From Pseudomonadota bacterium (GTDB lineage Bacteria; Pseudomonadota; Gammaproteobacteria; Xanthomonadales; Xanthomonadaceae), in contig CAUJIN010000080.1 of the NCBI GenBank assembly GCA_963205495.1, positions 1 through 38,882 of the forward strand: a stretch of 38,882 bases of DNA, in the 5' to 3' direction. The notes below the pieces were generated by a model. That model ran no database searches. It was not told where the DNA came from and saw nothing but the letters and a program-made list of their open reading frames with translations. How positions within the stretch are numbered: the stretch's first letter is position 1; every line of letters starts with the position of its first letter. Below, piece after piece: positions 10,109 through 18,445 of the stretch. The translations under genes and the position numbers were made by a program.

Positions 10109-10354
10109 TTACTTGCTGGCGTAGCGGCGACGGAACTTGTCGACGCGTCCGCCGGTGTCGACGATCTTGTGCTTTCCGGTGTAGAACGGATGCGAACGCG
10201 AAGATACTTCCACCTTGATCAGCGGATAGGTCTCGCCGTCTTCCCACTTGATCGTTTCCTTGCTCGTCAGCGTGGAGCGCGTGAGGAACACGAGATCGGA
10301 CGATACGTCCTGGAACACGACGGGGCTGTACTTGGGATGGATGTCGGCTTTCAT
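10109..10354 (-). CDS. rpmE2: Ribosomal protein bL31, type B (zinc-independent form)
   Basis: Component of the 50S subunit at the inter-subunit bridge. The 81-residue protein starts [16 protein letters not shown], contains [24 protein letters not shown] and has no cysteine. It is therefore the type-B paralogue that lacks the zinc-binding CxxC pair of type A. In E. coli the type-B form (YkgM) replaces the zinc form under Zur control. Here it carries a housekeeping-type promoter, so it may be the main L31; a genome-wide check for a type-A copy would decide. The open frame continues upstream, but the family start is the ATG at 10354. Confidence 0.95.
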   Translation of the reverse strand: MKADIHPKYSPVVFQDVSSDLVFLTRSTLTSKETIKWEDGETYPLIKVEVSSRSHPFYTGKHKIVDTGGRVDKFRRRYASK

Positions 10355-10406
10355 GATGGGGACCTGTGGCCAGAAAGTGGGCCAGAGCGGCCGGGAAAAG
10401 AGCGGC

Positions 10407-10435
10407 ATTTTACTGTGATTGCAGGCGGAGCGCAA
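10407..10435 (-). promoter_or_regulatory. Sigma-70 promoter of rpmE2
   Basis: Read leftward, TTGCGC (10430-10435) and TAAAAT (10407-10412) are separated by 17 bases. Transcription would start near 10400, about 45 bases before the rpmE2 ATG. The -10 matches five of six consensus bases. It makes rpmE2 independent of infC. Confidence 0.6.
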
Positions 10436-10538
10436 GACGCACCCGAACGAAAGTGACTTTCGCAGCCGCCCGACGCTCGGGTCGGACCACACGCCGGAAC
10501 GCTCGGACGCTCCAGCGTGCAGGTCCCGGCGATCCGGG

Positions 10539-11060
10539 TCAGCTCTTCTTCTTCGGCGCGACCATCATGATCATCTGGCGGCCTTCCATCTTGGGCCGCT
10601 GCTCGATGATCACTTCGTCCTTGAGGTCTTCCTCGATGCGCTGCGTCATCGCGAGGCCGAGTTCGGTGTGGGACATCTCGCGACCGCGGAACCGGACCAC
10701 CACCTTGACCCGATCACCTTCGGCGATGAATCGACGCATGTTGCGCAGCTTGATCTGGTAGTCGCCGTCATCGGTCACCGGCCGGAACTTGAGCTCCTTG
10801 ATTTCGACCTGTTTCTGCTTCTTCTTGGCCTCGGAGGCCTTCTTCTGCTGCTCGAAGCGGAACTTGCCGAAATCCATGATCTTGCACACGGGCGGATCGG
10901 CGTTGGGCTGGATCTCGACCAGATCCAGGCCCTCGTCCTCGGCCATGCGCAACGCCTCATCGCGGGAGAGCACGCCGATCATTTCGCCATCGGAACCGAT
11001 CACGCGCACGCGCGGGACGCGGATCTCGCCGTTTTTCCGGTTCAACTTCTCGGTACTGAT
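10539..11060 (-). CDS. infC: Translation initiation factor IF-3, rare ATC start
   Basis: Binds the 30S subunit, prevents premature 50S joining and proofreads initiator tRNA and start codon. The 173-residue protein has the N-domain ([20 protein letters not shown]), the lysine-rich linker helix around [18 protein letters not shown], and the C-domain ending [12 protein letters not shown] place the start at an ATC codon (11058-11060). This gives the family N-terminus [11 protein letters not shown], and a TGAGGA ribosome binding site lies about eight bases upstream. The in-frame TTG at 11045 has no such site. Non-standard starts allow IF-3 to repress its own translation in E. coli. thrS ends 41 bases upstream; rpmI and rplT do not follow. 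Confidence 0.95.
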   Translation of the reverse strand: MSTEKLNRKNGEIRVPRVRVIGSDGEMIGVLSRDEALRMAEDEGLDLVEIQPNADPPVCKIMDFGKFRFEQQKKASEAKKKQKQVEIKELKFRPVTDDGDYQIKLRNMRRFIAEGDRVKVVVRFRGREMSHTELGLAMTQRIEEDLKDEVIIEQRPKMEGRQMIMMVAPKKKS

Positions 11061-11101
11061 ATGAGTGTCCTCAGGATGGGTAATCGCGTTCCGCGGCCGG
11101 T

Positions 11102-13012
11102 TCAGGCCAGCGGACCTTGTTCGGCGCGCAGCCGGGCAGCAAAGTCTGACAGCGGCATCGACCCCAGGTCTTCCCCCGAACGGGTGCGCACCGCCACGGC
11201 ACCATTTTCCTTCTCCCGGTCGCCAATGACCAGAAGATAGGGAACCCGCTGCAGCGTGTGCTCGCGGATCTTATAGCCGATCTTCTCGTTCCTCAAGTCG
11301 GTCGTCACCCGGAACCCTTGATTTGCAAGGGCTTTTCCTGAATACGCGACCGCATCCGCCTGAGCATCGGTGATGTTCATCACCACCGCCTGCACCGGCG
11401 CGAGCCAGGCGGGCAGCAGGCCGGCGTGATGTTCGATCAGGATTCCGATGAAGCGCTCCATCGAGCCCACGATGGCCCGATGCAGCATCACCGGGTGCTT
11501 CTTCTGGCTGTTCTCGTCCACATACTCGGCACCGAGGCGACCGGGCATCATGAAGTCCACCTGCATCGTGCCCAGCTGCCAGGTGCGGCCGATGGCGTCC
11601 TTGAGGTGGTATTCGATCTTGGGGCCGTAGAAGGCGCCCTCGCCGGGAAGCTCCTGCCACTCCACGCCGGAAGCGCGCAGCGCCGAGCGCAACGCGTTCT
11701 CTGCCTTGTCCCAGGTGGCATCGTCGCCCAGGCGCGGCTCGGGACGCAGCGCGATCTTGATCTGGATGTCCTCGAAACCGAAGTCGGCGTAAACCTTCAG
11801 CGCCTGCTCGTGGAAGTCGCGCACTTCGGCTTCGATCTGCTCCTCGGTGCAGAAGATGTGGCCGTCGTCCTGGGTGAAGCCGCGCACCCGCAGGATTCCA
11901 TGCAGCGCGCCGGACGGCTCGTTGCGGTGGCAGGAGCCGAACTCGCCGTAGCGGATCGGCAGGTCGCGGTAGCTGTGCAGGCCCTGGTTGAACACCTGCA
12001 CATGGCCGGGGCAGTTCATCGGCTTGACCGCGTAGGTGCGCTTCTCCGATTCGGTGAAGAACATGTTGTTCTGGTAGTTGTCCCAGTGTCCGGACTTCTT
12101 CCAGAGCTCCACGTCGAGAATCTGCGGGCAGCGCACTTCGCCGTAGCCGGTCTGGCGGTAGACGCGGCGCATGTACTGCTCCACGACCTGCCAGATCGCC
12201 CAGCCCTTGGGGTGCCAGAACACCAGGCCGGGCGCCTCTTCCTGCAGGTGATAGAGGTCCTGCTGTTTTCCGATGCGGCGGTGATCGCGCTTCTCGGCTT
12301 CCTCGATGCGCTGGATGTAGGCCTTGAGCTGCTTCTCGTCGGCCCAGGCGGTGCCGTAGACGCGCTGCAGCTGCTCGTTCTTCGAGTCGCCGCGCCAGTA
12401 GGCGCCGGACACGCGCATCAGGCGGAAAGCCTTGAGAAAACGAGTGTTGGGCACGTGCGGGCCGCGGCACATGTCCACGTATTCCTCGTGGTGGTAGAGG
12501 CCCATCGCGGTCACTTCCGGCCCCATGTCCTCGATCAGGCGCAGCTTGTAGTCCTCACCACGCGACTTGAACACCTCGATGACCTCGGCGCGCGGAGTCA
12601 CCCGCTTGATCACGTCGTAGTCCCTGGCGATCAGTTCGGCCATGCGCTTCTCGATCGCGGCCATGTCCTCGGGCGTGAAAGCGCGCTCGTACCAGATGTC
12701 GTAGTAGAAACCGTCCTCGATCACCGGCCCGATCACCATCTTCGCGGTGGGATAGAGCTGCTTGACCGCATGGCCGACGAGATGGGCGCAGGAGTGGCGG
12801 ATGATCTCGACCCCTTCCTGATCCTTCGGCGTGACAATCGACAGCGCGGCGTCGCGTTCGATGACATCGACCGCATCGACGAGACGTCCGTCCACCTTCC
12901 CCGCCACGGTGGCCTTGGCCAACCCCGGGCCGATGGCGCGGGCCACGTCCATGACGGACACGGGATGATCGAATTCACGGCGGCTGCCGTCGGGAAGGGT
13001 GATGGAAATCAT
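11102..13012 (-). CDS. thrS: Threonyl-tRNA synthetase
   Basis: Charges tRNA-Thr and edits mischarged Ser. The 636-residue protein has an N-terminal TGS domain (about residues 1-62). The editing domain carries [12 protein letters not shown] and [12 protein letters not shown]. The class II catalytic core contains [10 protein letters not shown] (zinc ligand Cys), [11 protein letters not shown] and [22 protein letters not shown]. The C-terminal anticodon-binding domain ends [14 protein letters not shown] chose the ATG at 13012 ([10 protein letters not shown]) because GGAG lies seven bases upstream and the TGS domain begins there; the frame is open for 16 more codons. The gene heads the thrS-infC unit. 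Confidence 0.96.
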   Translation of the reverse strand: MISITLPDGSRREFDHPVSVMDVARAIGPGLAKATVAGKVDGRLVDAVDVIERDAALSIVTPKDQEGVEIIRHSCAHLVGHAVKQLYPTAKMVIGPVIEDGFYYDIWYERAFTPEDMAAIEKRMAELIARDYDVIKRVTPRAEVIEVFKSRGEDYKLRLIEDMGPEVTAMGLYHHEEYVDMCRGPHVPNTRFLKAFRLMRVSGAYWRGDSKNEQLQRVYGTAWADEKQLKAYIQRIEEAEKRDHRRIGKQQDLYHLQEEAPGLVFWHPKGWAIWQVVEQYMRRVYRQTGYGEVRCPQILDVELWKKSGHWDNYQNNMFFTESEKRTYAVKPMNCPGHVQVFNQGLHSYRDLPIRYGEFGSCHRNEPSGALHGILRVRGFTQDDGHIFCTEEQIEAEVRDFHEQALKVYADFGFEDIQIKIALRPEPRLGDDATWDKAENALRSALRASGVEWQELPGEGAFYGPKIEYHLKDAIGRTWQLGTMQVDFMMPGRLGAEYVDENSQKKHPVMLHRAIVGSMERFIGILIEHHAGLLPAWLAPVQAVVMNITDAQADAVAYSGKALANQGFRVTTDLRNEKIGYKIREHTLQRVPYLLVIGDREKENGAVAVRTRSGEDLGSMPLSDFAARLRAEQGPLA

Positions 13013-13023
13013 GGGAACGCTCC

Positions 13024-13045
13024 GCTTTCCATGAAGGTGGAAAGC
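13024..13045 (-). promoter_or_regulatory. Hairpin just before the thrS ribosome binding site
   Basis: In the thrS mRNA a perfect 8-bp stem (GCUUUCCA / UGGAAAGC) with loop CCUUCA ends directly before the GGAG ribosome binding site. In E. coli, ThrRS represses thrS by binding anticodon-like hairpins in the leader. This loop does not spell a threonine anticodon, so an operator role is only a possibility. Confidence 0.4.
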
Positions 13046-13210
13046 CACGGGTGGGTACATGGGGCATCGACAGCGGAAGGCCGGAACCGGTCGGGCCGGC
13101 GGCAGCAGGAATCAGCGGGGCGCCGATGTCACCATGTCGCACACTGTTCCGGCGATTGCCCGCCGGGCTCCTTTCCGCAATCGGGCGCCGGGACGGCGCG
13201 CAAACCGCGG

Positions 13211-13238
13211 ATTATCCGCTCGTGCCGCACGATGTCAA
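13211..13238 (-). promoter_or_regulatory. Near-consensus sigma-70 promoter of thrS-infC
   Basis: Read leftward, a perfect TTGACA (13233-13238) and GATAAT (13211-13216) are separated by 16 bases. Transcription would start near 13204 and leave a leader of about 190 bases before thrS. The leader also holds a CGAUUGC/GCAAUCG stem. The interval 13013-13408 between thrS and the M3 peptidase gene otherwise holds no gene I can support, and I saw no clear promoter for the peptidase. Confidence 0.75.
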
Positions 13239-13408
13239 CGCGCCGGAAGAATGCCACCCTGCCCTCCGGCACATGGAAAAGCCCGCCGACAGCCGCCATG
13301 CTTGGCATTTCCCTGCGCGTTTTCCCCGCGACCGCGCGCGTCGCGCCCATTGATCGCCCGCTCCTGCATGGGCGGCCGCGCCCTTCACCATTGCCAAAGA
13401 GAGTACCC

Positions 13409-15604
13409 ATGACCCTGACACGCCTCACCCTTGCCAGCGCCATCTGTCTTTCGCTGGGTCTTGCCGCCTGTTCGCAGGAAGGCGCACCGACGTCGGCGCC
13501 CGCCGCCGAAGCCACTGCGCCCACCGTGGCGCAACCGACCACCGATGCCGCCCAGGCCAATCCCTTCTTCAGCGCCAGCGCGCTGCCGCTGGAGACCCCC
13601 GATTTTCGCCTGATCCGGGAAGAGCTCTACCTGCCCGCCATCGAGGAGGGCATGAAGCGCCAGCTTGCGGAAATCCGCGCCATCGCCGACAGCTCCGAGC
13701 CCGCCACGGTCGCCAACACGCTGGATGCCATGGAAAAGTCCGGCGACCTGCTGATTCGAGTGACCCAGGTGTTCATGAACCTCGTCGGCACCGACAGCAA
13801 CGAGGCGCTGCGCAAGATCCAGTCCGAGGTGGCACCGAAGATGGCGGCGCACCAGGACGCCATCCTGCTCGACCCGGCCCTGTTCGCACGCGTCAAGGCG
13901 CTGTACGAGGGCCGCGCCACGGCTGGCCACGACCCGGAAACCCTGCGTCTGGTCGAGGTCACCTACCAGCGCTTCGTGCAGGCCGGCGCCGAGCTTTCCG
14001 AAGCCGACAAGGCCACCGTGCGCAAGCTCAACGAGGAACAGGCCAGCCTCACCACGGCCTTCCAGCAGGCCCTGCTCAAGCAGACCGAGGCCAGCGCCAT
14101 CGTGGTGGACGACGTGGCCCAGCTCGACGGCCTGTCCGAGGCTGCGATCGCGGCCGCCGCCGAAGCCGCAAAGGCCGCCGGGCACGAAGGCAAGTGGCTG
14201 CTGCGGCTCACCAACACCACTCGCCAGCCGGTGCTGACCTCGCTCAGGAACCGCGCGCTGCGCCAGCGCGTGTGGGAAGCCTCGGCCAACCGCGGCCTGA
14301 GCGACGGCGACGGCGATACCCGCGCGATCGTGCTGCGGCTGGCCAAGCTGCGCGCCGAGCGCGCGCGCCTGCTGGGCTACCCGAACCACGCCGCCTACAC
14401 CCTCACCACCCAGATGGCGGCAGCGCCGGAAGCGGCGATGGGCATGCTCGACGAACTGGCGCCCGCGGCGCTGGCCAATGCGCGCAAGGAAGCCGAACAG
14501 ATCCAGGCGGCGATCCGGGCCGACGGCCAGGACTTCGAGCTGGCGCCGTGGGACTGGGAGTTCTACGCGGAAAAAGTGCGCGCGAAGAACTACGACTTCG
14601 ATCCGGAAGCGGTGAAACCCTACTTCGAACTCAATCGCGTGCTGACCGACGGCGTGTTCCACTCGCTGGAGCGCTTCTACGGCATCAAGTTCCGCGAACG
14701 CACCGACCTTCCGGTCTACCACCCCGACGTGCGCGTGTTCGATGTCATAGATGCCGACGACAAGCCGATCGGCCTGTTCTATGCCGACTACTTTGCCCGC
14801 CCGAGCAAGCGCGGCGGCGCCTGGATGTCCGCCTTCCGCAGCCAGAGCCAGCTGCTCAACCAGAAGCCGGTCATCATCAACGTGATGAACATCCCCAAGC
14901 CGGTCGAAGGCCAGCCTGCGCTGATGAGCTTCGACGAGGTGACCACCATGTTCCACGAGGTCGGGCACGGCGTGCACGGCCTGTTCTCGCAGGTGCGCTA
15001 CCCCTCGCTCTCAGGCACCGCGGTTTCGCGCGACTACGTCGAATTCCCCTCGCAGTTCAACGAGGACTGGAACAAGGACCCGGAAATCCTCGCCCGCTAC
15101 GCGCGCCACTACCAGACCGGCGAGGCCATCCCGCAGGACCTGCTGGCCAAGATGCTCAAGGCCAGCAGCTTCAACCAGGGTTTCGACACCCTGGAATACG
15201 TGGCCGCGGCGCTGGTGGACCTGGAATGGCACATGCTTTCCGCCGATGCGCAGGTCGATGACGTGGTGGCCTTCGAGCAGGCCGCGCTGGAAAAGCACGG
15301 CATCCTCTATGCCCCGGTACCGCCGCGCTACCGCAGCCCGTTCTTCGCGCACGTGTTTGCCGGCGGCTATTCGTCCGGCTACTACGCCTACATGTGGGCC
15401 GAAGTGCTGGCGGCCGATGCCTTCGCCCACGTGCAGCAGCAGGGCGGCCTCAACAGCGAGGTGGGCGCGCGCTTCCGCAAGGAAATCCTCTCGCGCGGAA
15501 ACAGCCAGGATCCGATGGAAATGTATACCGCCTGGCGCGGCCAGAAGCCCGACCCCGCGCACCTGCTGCGCCGTCGCGGCCTCACGGTCGGCAGCACCGA
15601 CTGA
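13409..15604 (+). CDS. M3-family peptidyl-dipeptidase, lipoprotein (Dcp-like)
   Basis: Zinc metallopeptidase of the Dcp/oligopeptidase A type that trims short peptides. The 731-residue protein starts with a lipoprotein signal (LGLAACSQ, lipobox Cys about residue 19), so it should be membrane-anchored in the periplasm rather than cytosolic like E. coli Dcp. The catalytic motif FHEVGHGVHG places the zinc ligands at His516 and His520 with Glu517. The usual downstream SRDYVEFPSQFNEDW and the C-terminal substrate-binding segment RYRSPFFAHVFAGGYSSGYYAYMWAEVL are present. The ATG follows an AAGAGAG sequence. A strong terminator follows the stop. Substrate unknown; a Dcp-type carboxydipeptidase is most likely. 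Confidence 0.93.
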   Translation: MTLTRLTLASAICLSLGLAACSQEGAPTSAPAAEATAPTVAQPTTDAAQANPFFSASALPLETPDFRLIREELYLPAIEEGMKRQLAEIRAIADSSEPATVANTLDAMEKSGDLLIRVTQVFMNLVGTDSNEALRKIQSEVAPKMAAHQDAILLDPALFARVKALYEGRATAGHDPETLRLVEVTYQRFVQAGAELSEADKATVRKLNEEQASLTTAFQQALLKQTEASAIVVDDVAQLDGLSEAAIAAAAEAAKAAGHEGKWLLRLTNTTRQPVLTSLRNRALRQRVWEASANRGLSDGDGDTRAIVLRLAKLRAERARLLGYPNHAAYTLTTQMAAAPEAAMGMLDELAPAALANARKEAEQIQAAIRADGQDFELAPWDWEFYAEKVRAKNYDFDPEAVKPYFELNRVLTDGVFHSLERFYGIKFRERTDLPVYHPDVRVFDVIDADDKPIGLFYADYFARPSKRGGAWMSAFRSQSQLLNQKPVIINVMNIPKPVEGQPALMSFDEVTTMFHEVGHGVHGLFSQVRYPSLSGTAVSRDYVEFPSQFNEDWNKDPEILARYARHYQTGEAIPQDLLAKMLKASSFNQGFDTLEYVAAALVDLEWHMLSADAQVDDVVAFEQAALEKHGILYAPVPPRYRSPFFAHVFAGGYSSGYYAYMWAEVLAADAFAHVQQQGGLNSEVGARFRKEILSRGNSQDPMEMYTAWRGQKPDPAHLLRRRGLTVGSTD

Positions 15605-15627
15605 TTTTCGCAGCACGACCAATCGAG

Positions 15628-15655
15628 AAAAACGCGCCTCCGGGCGCGTTTTTTT
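15628..15655. terminator. Bidirectional rho-independent terminator
   Basis: A CGCGCC/GGCGCG stem with a four-base loop is flanked by AAAAA on the left and a run of seven T on the right. It therefore serves both the M3 peptidase gene (rightward) and the Hpt gene (leftward), whose 3' ends converge here. Confidence 0.88.
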
Positions 15656-15668
15656 CATGCCTCGGGAA

Positions 15669-16007
15669 TCACTCCGCGGATTGCCCCGCGGCCAGAAGCG
15701 ACGCGAGAAACCGCGCCATGACGCCCGCCTGCCGGGCGCACACGCGGTAGGGCGCAGGCCGGGTTTCCGGTGGCTGCGCCAGCCAGAAGGCCCAATCCTG
15801 CTCCAGCACGCGCGCCAGATCGGCAAGCTGCGTGTAGCCGTAGGTTCCGGTGGAACCGGCGAGCCGGTGCAGCAGCAGATGCACCTGCGCCACCTGCTGC
15901 GTCGTGGCAGCTTCGTCGCACAGCGCGTCCCAGGCGCAGCGCAGCGCAGCGCGCTTGTCGCCAAGCGAACGGCGGTACTCGCGATGGAGCGCATCGAGAT
16001 CGGACAT
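15669..16007 (-). CDS. Histidine phosphotransfer (Hpt) domain protein
   Basis: A 112-residue stand-alone Hpt protein that would relay phosphate between receiver domains in a multistep phosphorelay. The diagnostic motif HRLAGSTGTYGYTQLADLA contains the phosphorylatable His47, and the rest is predicted helical, as in a four-helix Hpt bundle. There is no kinase or receiver gene next to it, so its partners are elsewhere in the genome. The gene is short and isolated between a terminator and a divergent DUF937 gene. The Hpt assignment is firm on the motif; the pathway is unknown. Confidence 0.88.
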   Translation of the reverse strand: MSDLDALHREYRRSLGDKRAALRCAWDALCDEAATTQQVAQVHLLLHRLAGSTGTYGYTQLADLARVLEQDWAFWLAQPPETRPAPYRVCARQAGVMARFLASLLAAGQSAE

Positions 16008-16146
16008 CGAGCCGCCGGTGTCGGCAGGAAATGCGCAAGACTAGCGCCAAACTCCGGCACAGAACGATCGGACATCGGGCCGCAGACGGTGCTAACGTCA
16101 CTTCGCTGCCACCTACAGGCGGCACTTCATTCCACGGGAAACGAAC

Positions 16147-16779
16147 ATGACCGGACTTGCAGACACCCTTCTTTCTTCGCTCGACGCGCGCACCGTGCAG
16201 TCGATCGCCCAGCAGGTGGGCATCAGCCCGCAGAGCGCCGGCAGCGCCATCCAGGCCGCCCTGCCCGTGCTACTGGGGCAGATGGCCCAGAACGCCTCGC
16301 GTCCGGAAGGTGCCAGCGCACTGTTTGGCGCGGTGCAGCGCGACCACGCGGGCATCGACCTGGGCGGCCTGCTCGGCGGACTCCTCGGGGGCCTTGGCGG
16401 CGGTTCGTCGCAGCCGCAAAACTCTGGCGTGGCGGGCGGCATGGCCATTCTCGGACACATATTCGGTGGCTCGCGCGACGCCGCACCGCAGGTGCCGAAG
16501 GTGGGCGGCCTGGACGGCGCCGGCTCGGCCCAGCTCATGGCGCTGCTGGCACCGCTGGTGATGGCCGCGCTCGGCAAACTGACGCAGGGCGGGCAGATCG
16601 ACGCCGGCGCGCTGGGCGGGCTGCTCGGCGGCGAAAGCCGGCGCATCGCACAGGCACCGCCATCGGCGCTGGGCGGGCTGTTCGGTTCGGTGCTGGACTC
16701 CGACGGCGACGGCGAAGCCGACCTGGGCGGGATGCTCAAATCGGCGCAGACGCTGGGATCGCTGTTCGGAAAAGGCTGA
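16147..16779 (+). CDS. DUF937 family protein
   Basis: A 210-residue Gly/Ala/Leu-rich protein of the DUF937 (YidB-like) family. The N-terminal half holds the family-type helix IAQQVGISPQSAGSAIQAALPVLLGQMA. A glycine repeat stretch (GGLLGGLLGGLGGG, about residues 72-87) and a second hydrophobic segment (LMALLAPLVMAALGKL) follow. Near the C-terminus DSDGDGEADLGGM has the Asp spacing of an EF-hand-like calcium loop. There is no signal peptide. The start follows GGGAAACGAAC. Family members have no firmly established role. It stands alone, between an Hpt gene and a tRNA. Confidence 0.85.
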   Translation: MTGLADTLLSSLDARTVQSIAQQVGISPQSAGSAIQAALPVLLGQMAQNASRPEGASALFGAVQRDHAGIDLGGLLGGLLGGLGGGSSQPQNSGVAGGMAILGHIFGGSRDAAPQVPKVGGLDGAGSAQLMALLAPLVMAALGKLTQGGQIDAGALGGLLGGESRRIAQAPPSALGGLFGSVLDSDGDGEADLGGMLKSAQTLGSLFGKG

Positions 16780-16823
16780 TCGCCCGCCGCGCCGCGCCGC
16801 GACCGGTGCCACGCGGTTCGGCG

Positions 16824-16899
16824 TGGTGCCGCTTGTCCGATTCGAACGGACGACCTACTGATTACAAATCAGTTGCTCTACCAGCTGAGCTAAAGCGGC
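16824..16899 (-). tRNA. tRNA-Thr (anticodon UGU)
   Basis: The reverse strand folds into a complete 76-base cloverleaf. The acceptor is GCCGCTT/AAGCGGC, the D-stem GCTC/GAGC, and the anticodon stem ACTGA/TCAGT carries loop TTTGTAA. The T-arm is GTCCG-TTCGAAT-CGGAC. Discriminator A and CCA are encoded. The anticodon (16864-16866) reads ACA and ACG-type codons. It lies downstream of the SPOR gene on the same strand. Confidence 0.97.
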
Positions 16900-16993
16900 A
16901 TGGCTTCGAAACCGGCGACGGGCTTTGCGATCCGTCGCGGCGAGCCGGCGATTCTACCCCATTCGCGCCGGCTGGGCGTGCGGCAGCCGACAA

Positions 16994-17677
16994 TCATCGG
17001 CAGGGGACCGCTTTGCCCTCGGCGCCGGGATAGCCTGCAATCCGCGCGGCCCAATCGACCGTCGAATCGCCCATGAGGTCGATCCAGTAGTTGGGGATTT
17101 CGTCCGAGCGCGGCTGAAGCTGCGCATCGAAGCCCAGCGCACGCACCTGTTCGTGGCGCTGGCGAGCGTTGCCTTCCTCGCGGAAGAGGCCCAGCGAAAT
17201 CGTGTTCTCGCGCTCGCCGGCGGTCACGACGTAGTAGTCGCGCAACCCCTTGGACGAAAGCGTCCGCGCGGTCGCCAACGCCGCATCGCGCGAACCCTGG
17301 GCGGGCAGGTAGACCCAGTAGCCGCGGTTGGCCAGCGCGCGCGTCTCGCGGAACTGCAGGCGCTCGGCCAGCGGCGTCATGGCGTTCATCGCGCGCCGCA
17401 GGTCGGATTGGGTGAGGAATGGGCCGATCTCGAGACAAAGCAGGCGATCCGGATCCGGAGTTGGCTCCGGCGGGCCGTCGGGTTCGGCCGCACTCTCCAC
17501 CCTTGCAGCGGCCAGATCCTCTTCTTCGCTCAGCAGCCGCAGCGTCGGAATGCCGCGCGAGGAAGCCGGGGATGCCGCGCCGCCGTCTGCCGGCGCAGGG
17601 CGCAGGGCGAGCCAGAGCGCAAGCACCAGGTTCATCGTCAGCAGGAGGGCGATCAGCGCGCGGGTCAGCATCGGCAC
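16994..17677 (-). CDS. SPOR-domain protein, single-pass membrane
   Basis: A 227-residue protein with one N-terminal transmembrane helix (about residues 5-26, ALIALLLTMNLVLALWLAL) and a proline-rich linker. A C-terminal SPOR-like domain runs from about residue 80 (CLEIGPFLTQSDLRRAMNAM, YWVYLP, YYVVTAGERENTISLGLF). SPOR domains bind denuded glycan strands at the division septum in other proteins. The gene starts 24 bases after the coaX stop, so it is the third gene of birA-coaX-SPOR. A role in envelope or division is inference from the domain only. Confidence 0.85.
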   Translation of the reverse strand: MPMLTRALIALLLTMNLVLALWLALRPAPADGGAASPASSRGIPTLRLLSEEEDLAAARVESAAEPDGPPEPTPDPDRLLCLEIGPFLTQSDLRRAMNAMTPLAERLQFRETRALANRGYWVYLPAQGSRDAALATARTLSSKGLRDYYVVTAGERENTISLGLFREEGNARQRHEQVRALGFDAQLQPRSDEIPNYWIDLMGDSTVDWAARIAGYPGAEGKAVPCR

Positions 17678-17701
17678 CGGTTCCGGAAGGTCGCAGACAT
17701 T

Positions 17702-18445
17702 CTAAGCACTCGGCGCCGGCTCGGCCTGCGCCAGAAGCGCGAGGCCGTCGAGCACCAGATCCGGCAGGAAGGCGTGTTCACCCAGCAGCGGGCGCAGCGC
17801 CGCCGCGCCACCGCCGGAAACCACCAGCGCCGGGCGCGCCCCGATCCGGCGCTCCAGCCCGGACAAGCTGCGTTCGATCAAGGCCACGCCGGCCAGCAGG
17901 CAGCCGCTCTGGATGCCGTCGGCGGTCCCCGTGGCAAAGTCCGCCACTTCGCCCGACGCCTGCGGCAATCCGGGCGCGCGGGCGAACAGCGCCTCGCGCA
18001 TGGCTTCGGGGGTGGGCGCGATCAGGCCGCCCAGATGGCGCCCGTCCACGCACAGCGCGTCCACCGTCAGCGCCGAGCCGACGCTGGCCACGACGCAGGG
18101 CGCAAGACCGCGCCGGAAGGCCGCGATCAGCGCCAGCCAGCGGTCCACGCCCAGTTCTTCGACATGCGTGTAGCCCGCCGTCAGGCCGAGCGCGTGGCGG
18201 CGGGTGCGAACCCGGACCGGCTCGGGGCCCAGCGCACGCAGCACCGTCGTCACGACCCGGGTTACGTCCTCCTGCGCCACGGCGGCCAGCCAGATGTCTT
18301 CGATCGACCGTGCCTCACGCAAAAGCCAGTCCCGCAGCCCGTCTTCCGCCTGCGCGTGCGTGCCGGCCCAGCGCGCCCGCATCCGATCTCCCTCGACCAG
18401 CGCGCACTTCAGCCGCGTGTTGCCAAGATCCGCGAGCAGCCTCAT
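17702..18445 (-). CDS. coaX: Type III pantothenate kinase
   Basis: Phosphorylates pantothenate, the first step of coenzyme A synthesis. The 247-residue protein has the ASKHA phosphate loop at its N-terminus (LLADLGNTRLKCALV), VDRWLALIAAF, the second phosphate motif SVGSALTVDAL, the GGLIAPTPEAMREALF segment and VVSGGGAAALRPL near the C-terminus. Type III enzymes need a monovalent cation and are not feedback-inhibited by CoA. The ATG at 18445 overlaps the birA stop by four bases. The birA-coaX pairing is common in bacteria that use this enzyme. Confidence 0.95.
   Translation of the reverse strand: MRLLADLGNTRLKCALVEGDRMRARWAGTHAQAEDGLRDWLLREARSIEDIWLAAVAQEDVTRVVTTVLRALGPEPVRVRTRRHALGLTAGYTHVEELGVDRWLALIAAFRRGLAPCVVASVGSALTVDALCVDGRHLGGLIAPTPEAMREALFARAPGLPQASGEVADFATGTADGIQSGCLLAGVALIERSLSGLERRIGARPALVVSGGGAAALRPLLGEHAFLPDLVLDGLALLAQAEPAPSA

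Noticed and set aside
10440..10538. Small hairpins after infC as a terminator
   Set aside because: Stems are only five base pairs and none has a T-run; a Rho-dependent end is equally possible.
13013..13204. T-box or other riboswitch in the thrS leader
   Set aside because: No T-box core, specifier loop or terminator/antiterminator pair was recognisable; T-boxes on synthetase genes belong mainly to Gram-positive bacteria.
13302..13315. TTGGCATTTCCCTGC, a sigma-54-like -24/-12 element before the M3 peptidase gene
   Set aside because: The GG-to-GC distance is one base short of the strict sigma-54 spacing, and the second half reads CTGC rather than TTGC.
11426..13408. Open rightward frame of about 660 codons antisense to thrS, continuous with the M3 peptidase
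   Set aside because: High-GC antisense opening. The peptidase has its own lipoprotein signal starting at 13409, and the upstream part shows no domain.
16809..16826. CCACGC/GCGTGG hairpin as a terminator of tRNA-Thr
   Set aside because: The stem includes the encoded CCA end of the tRNA and has no T-run after it.
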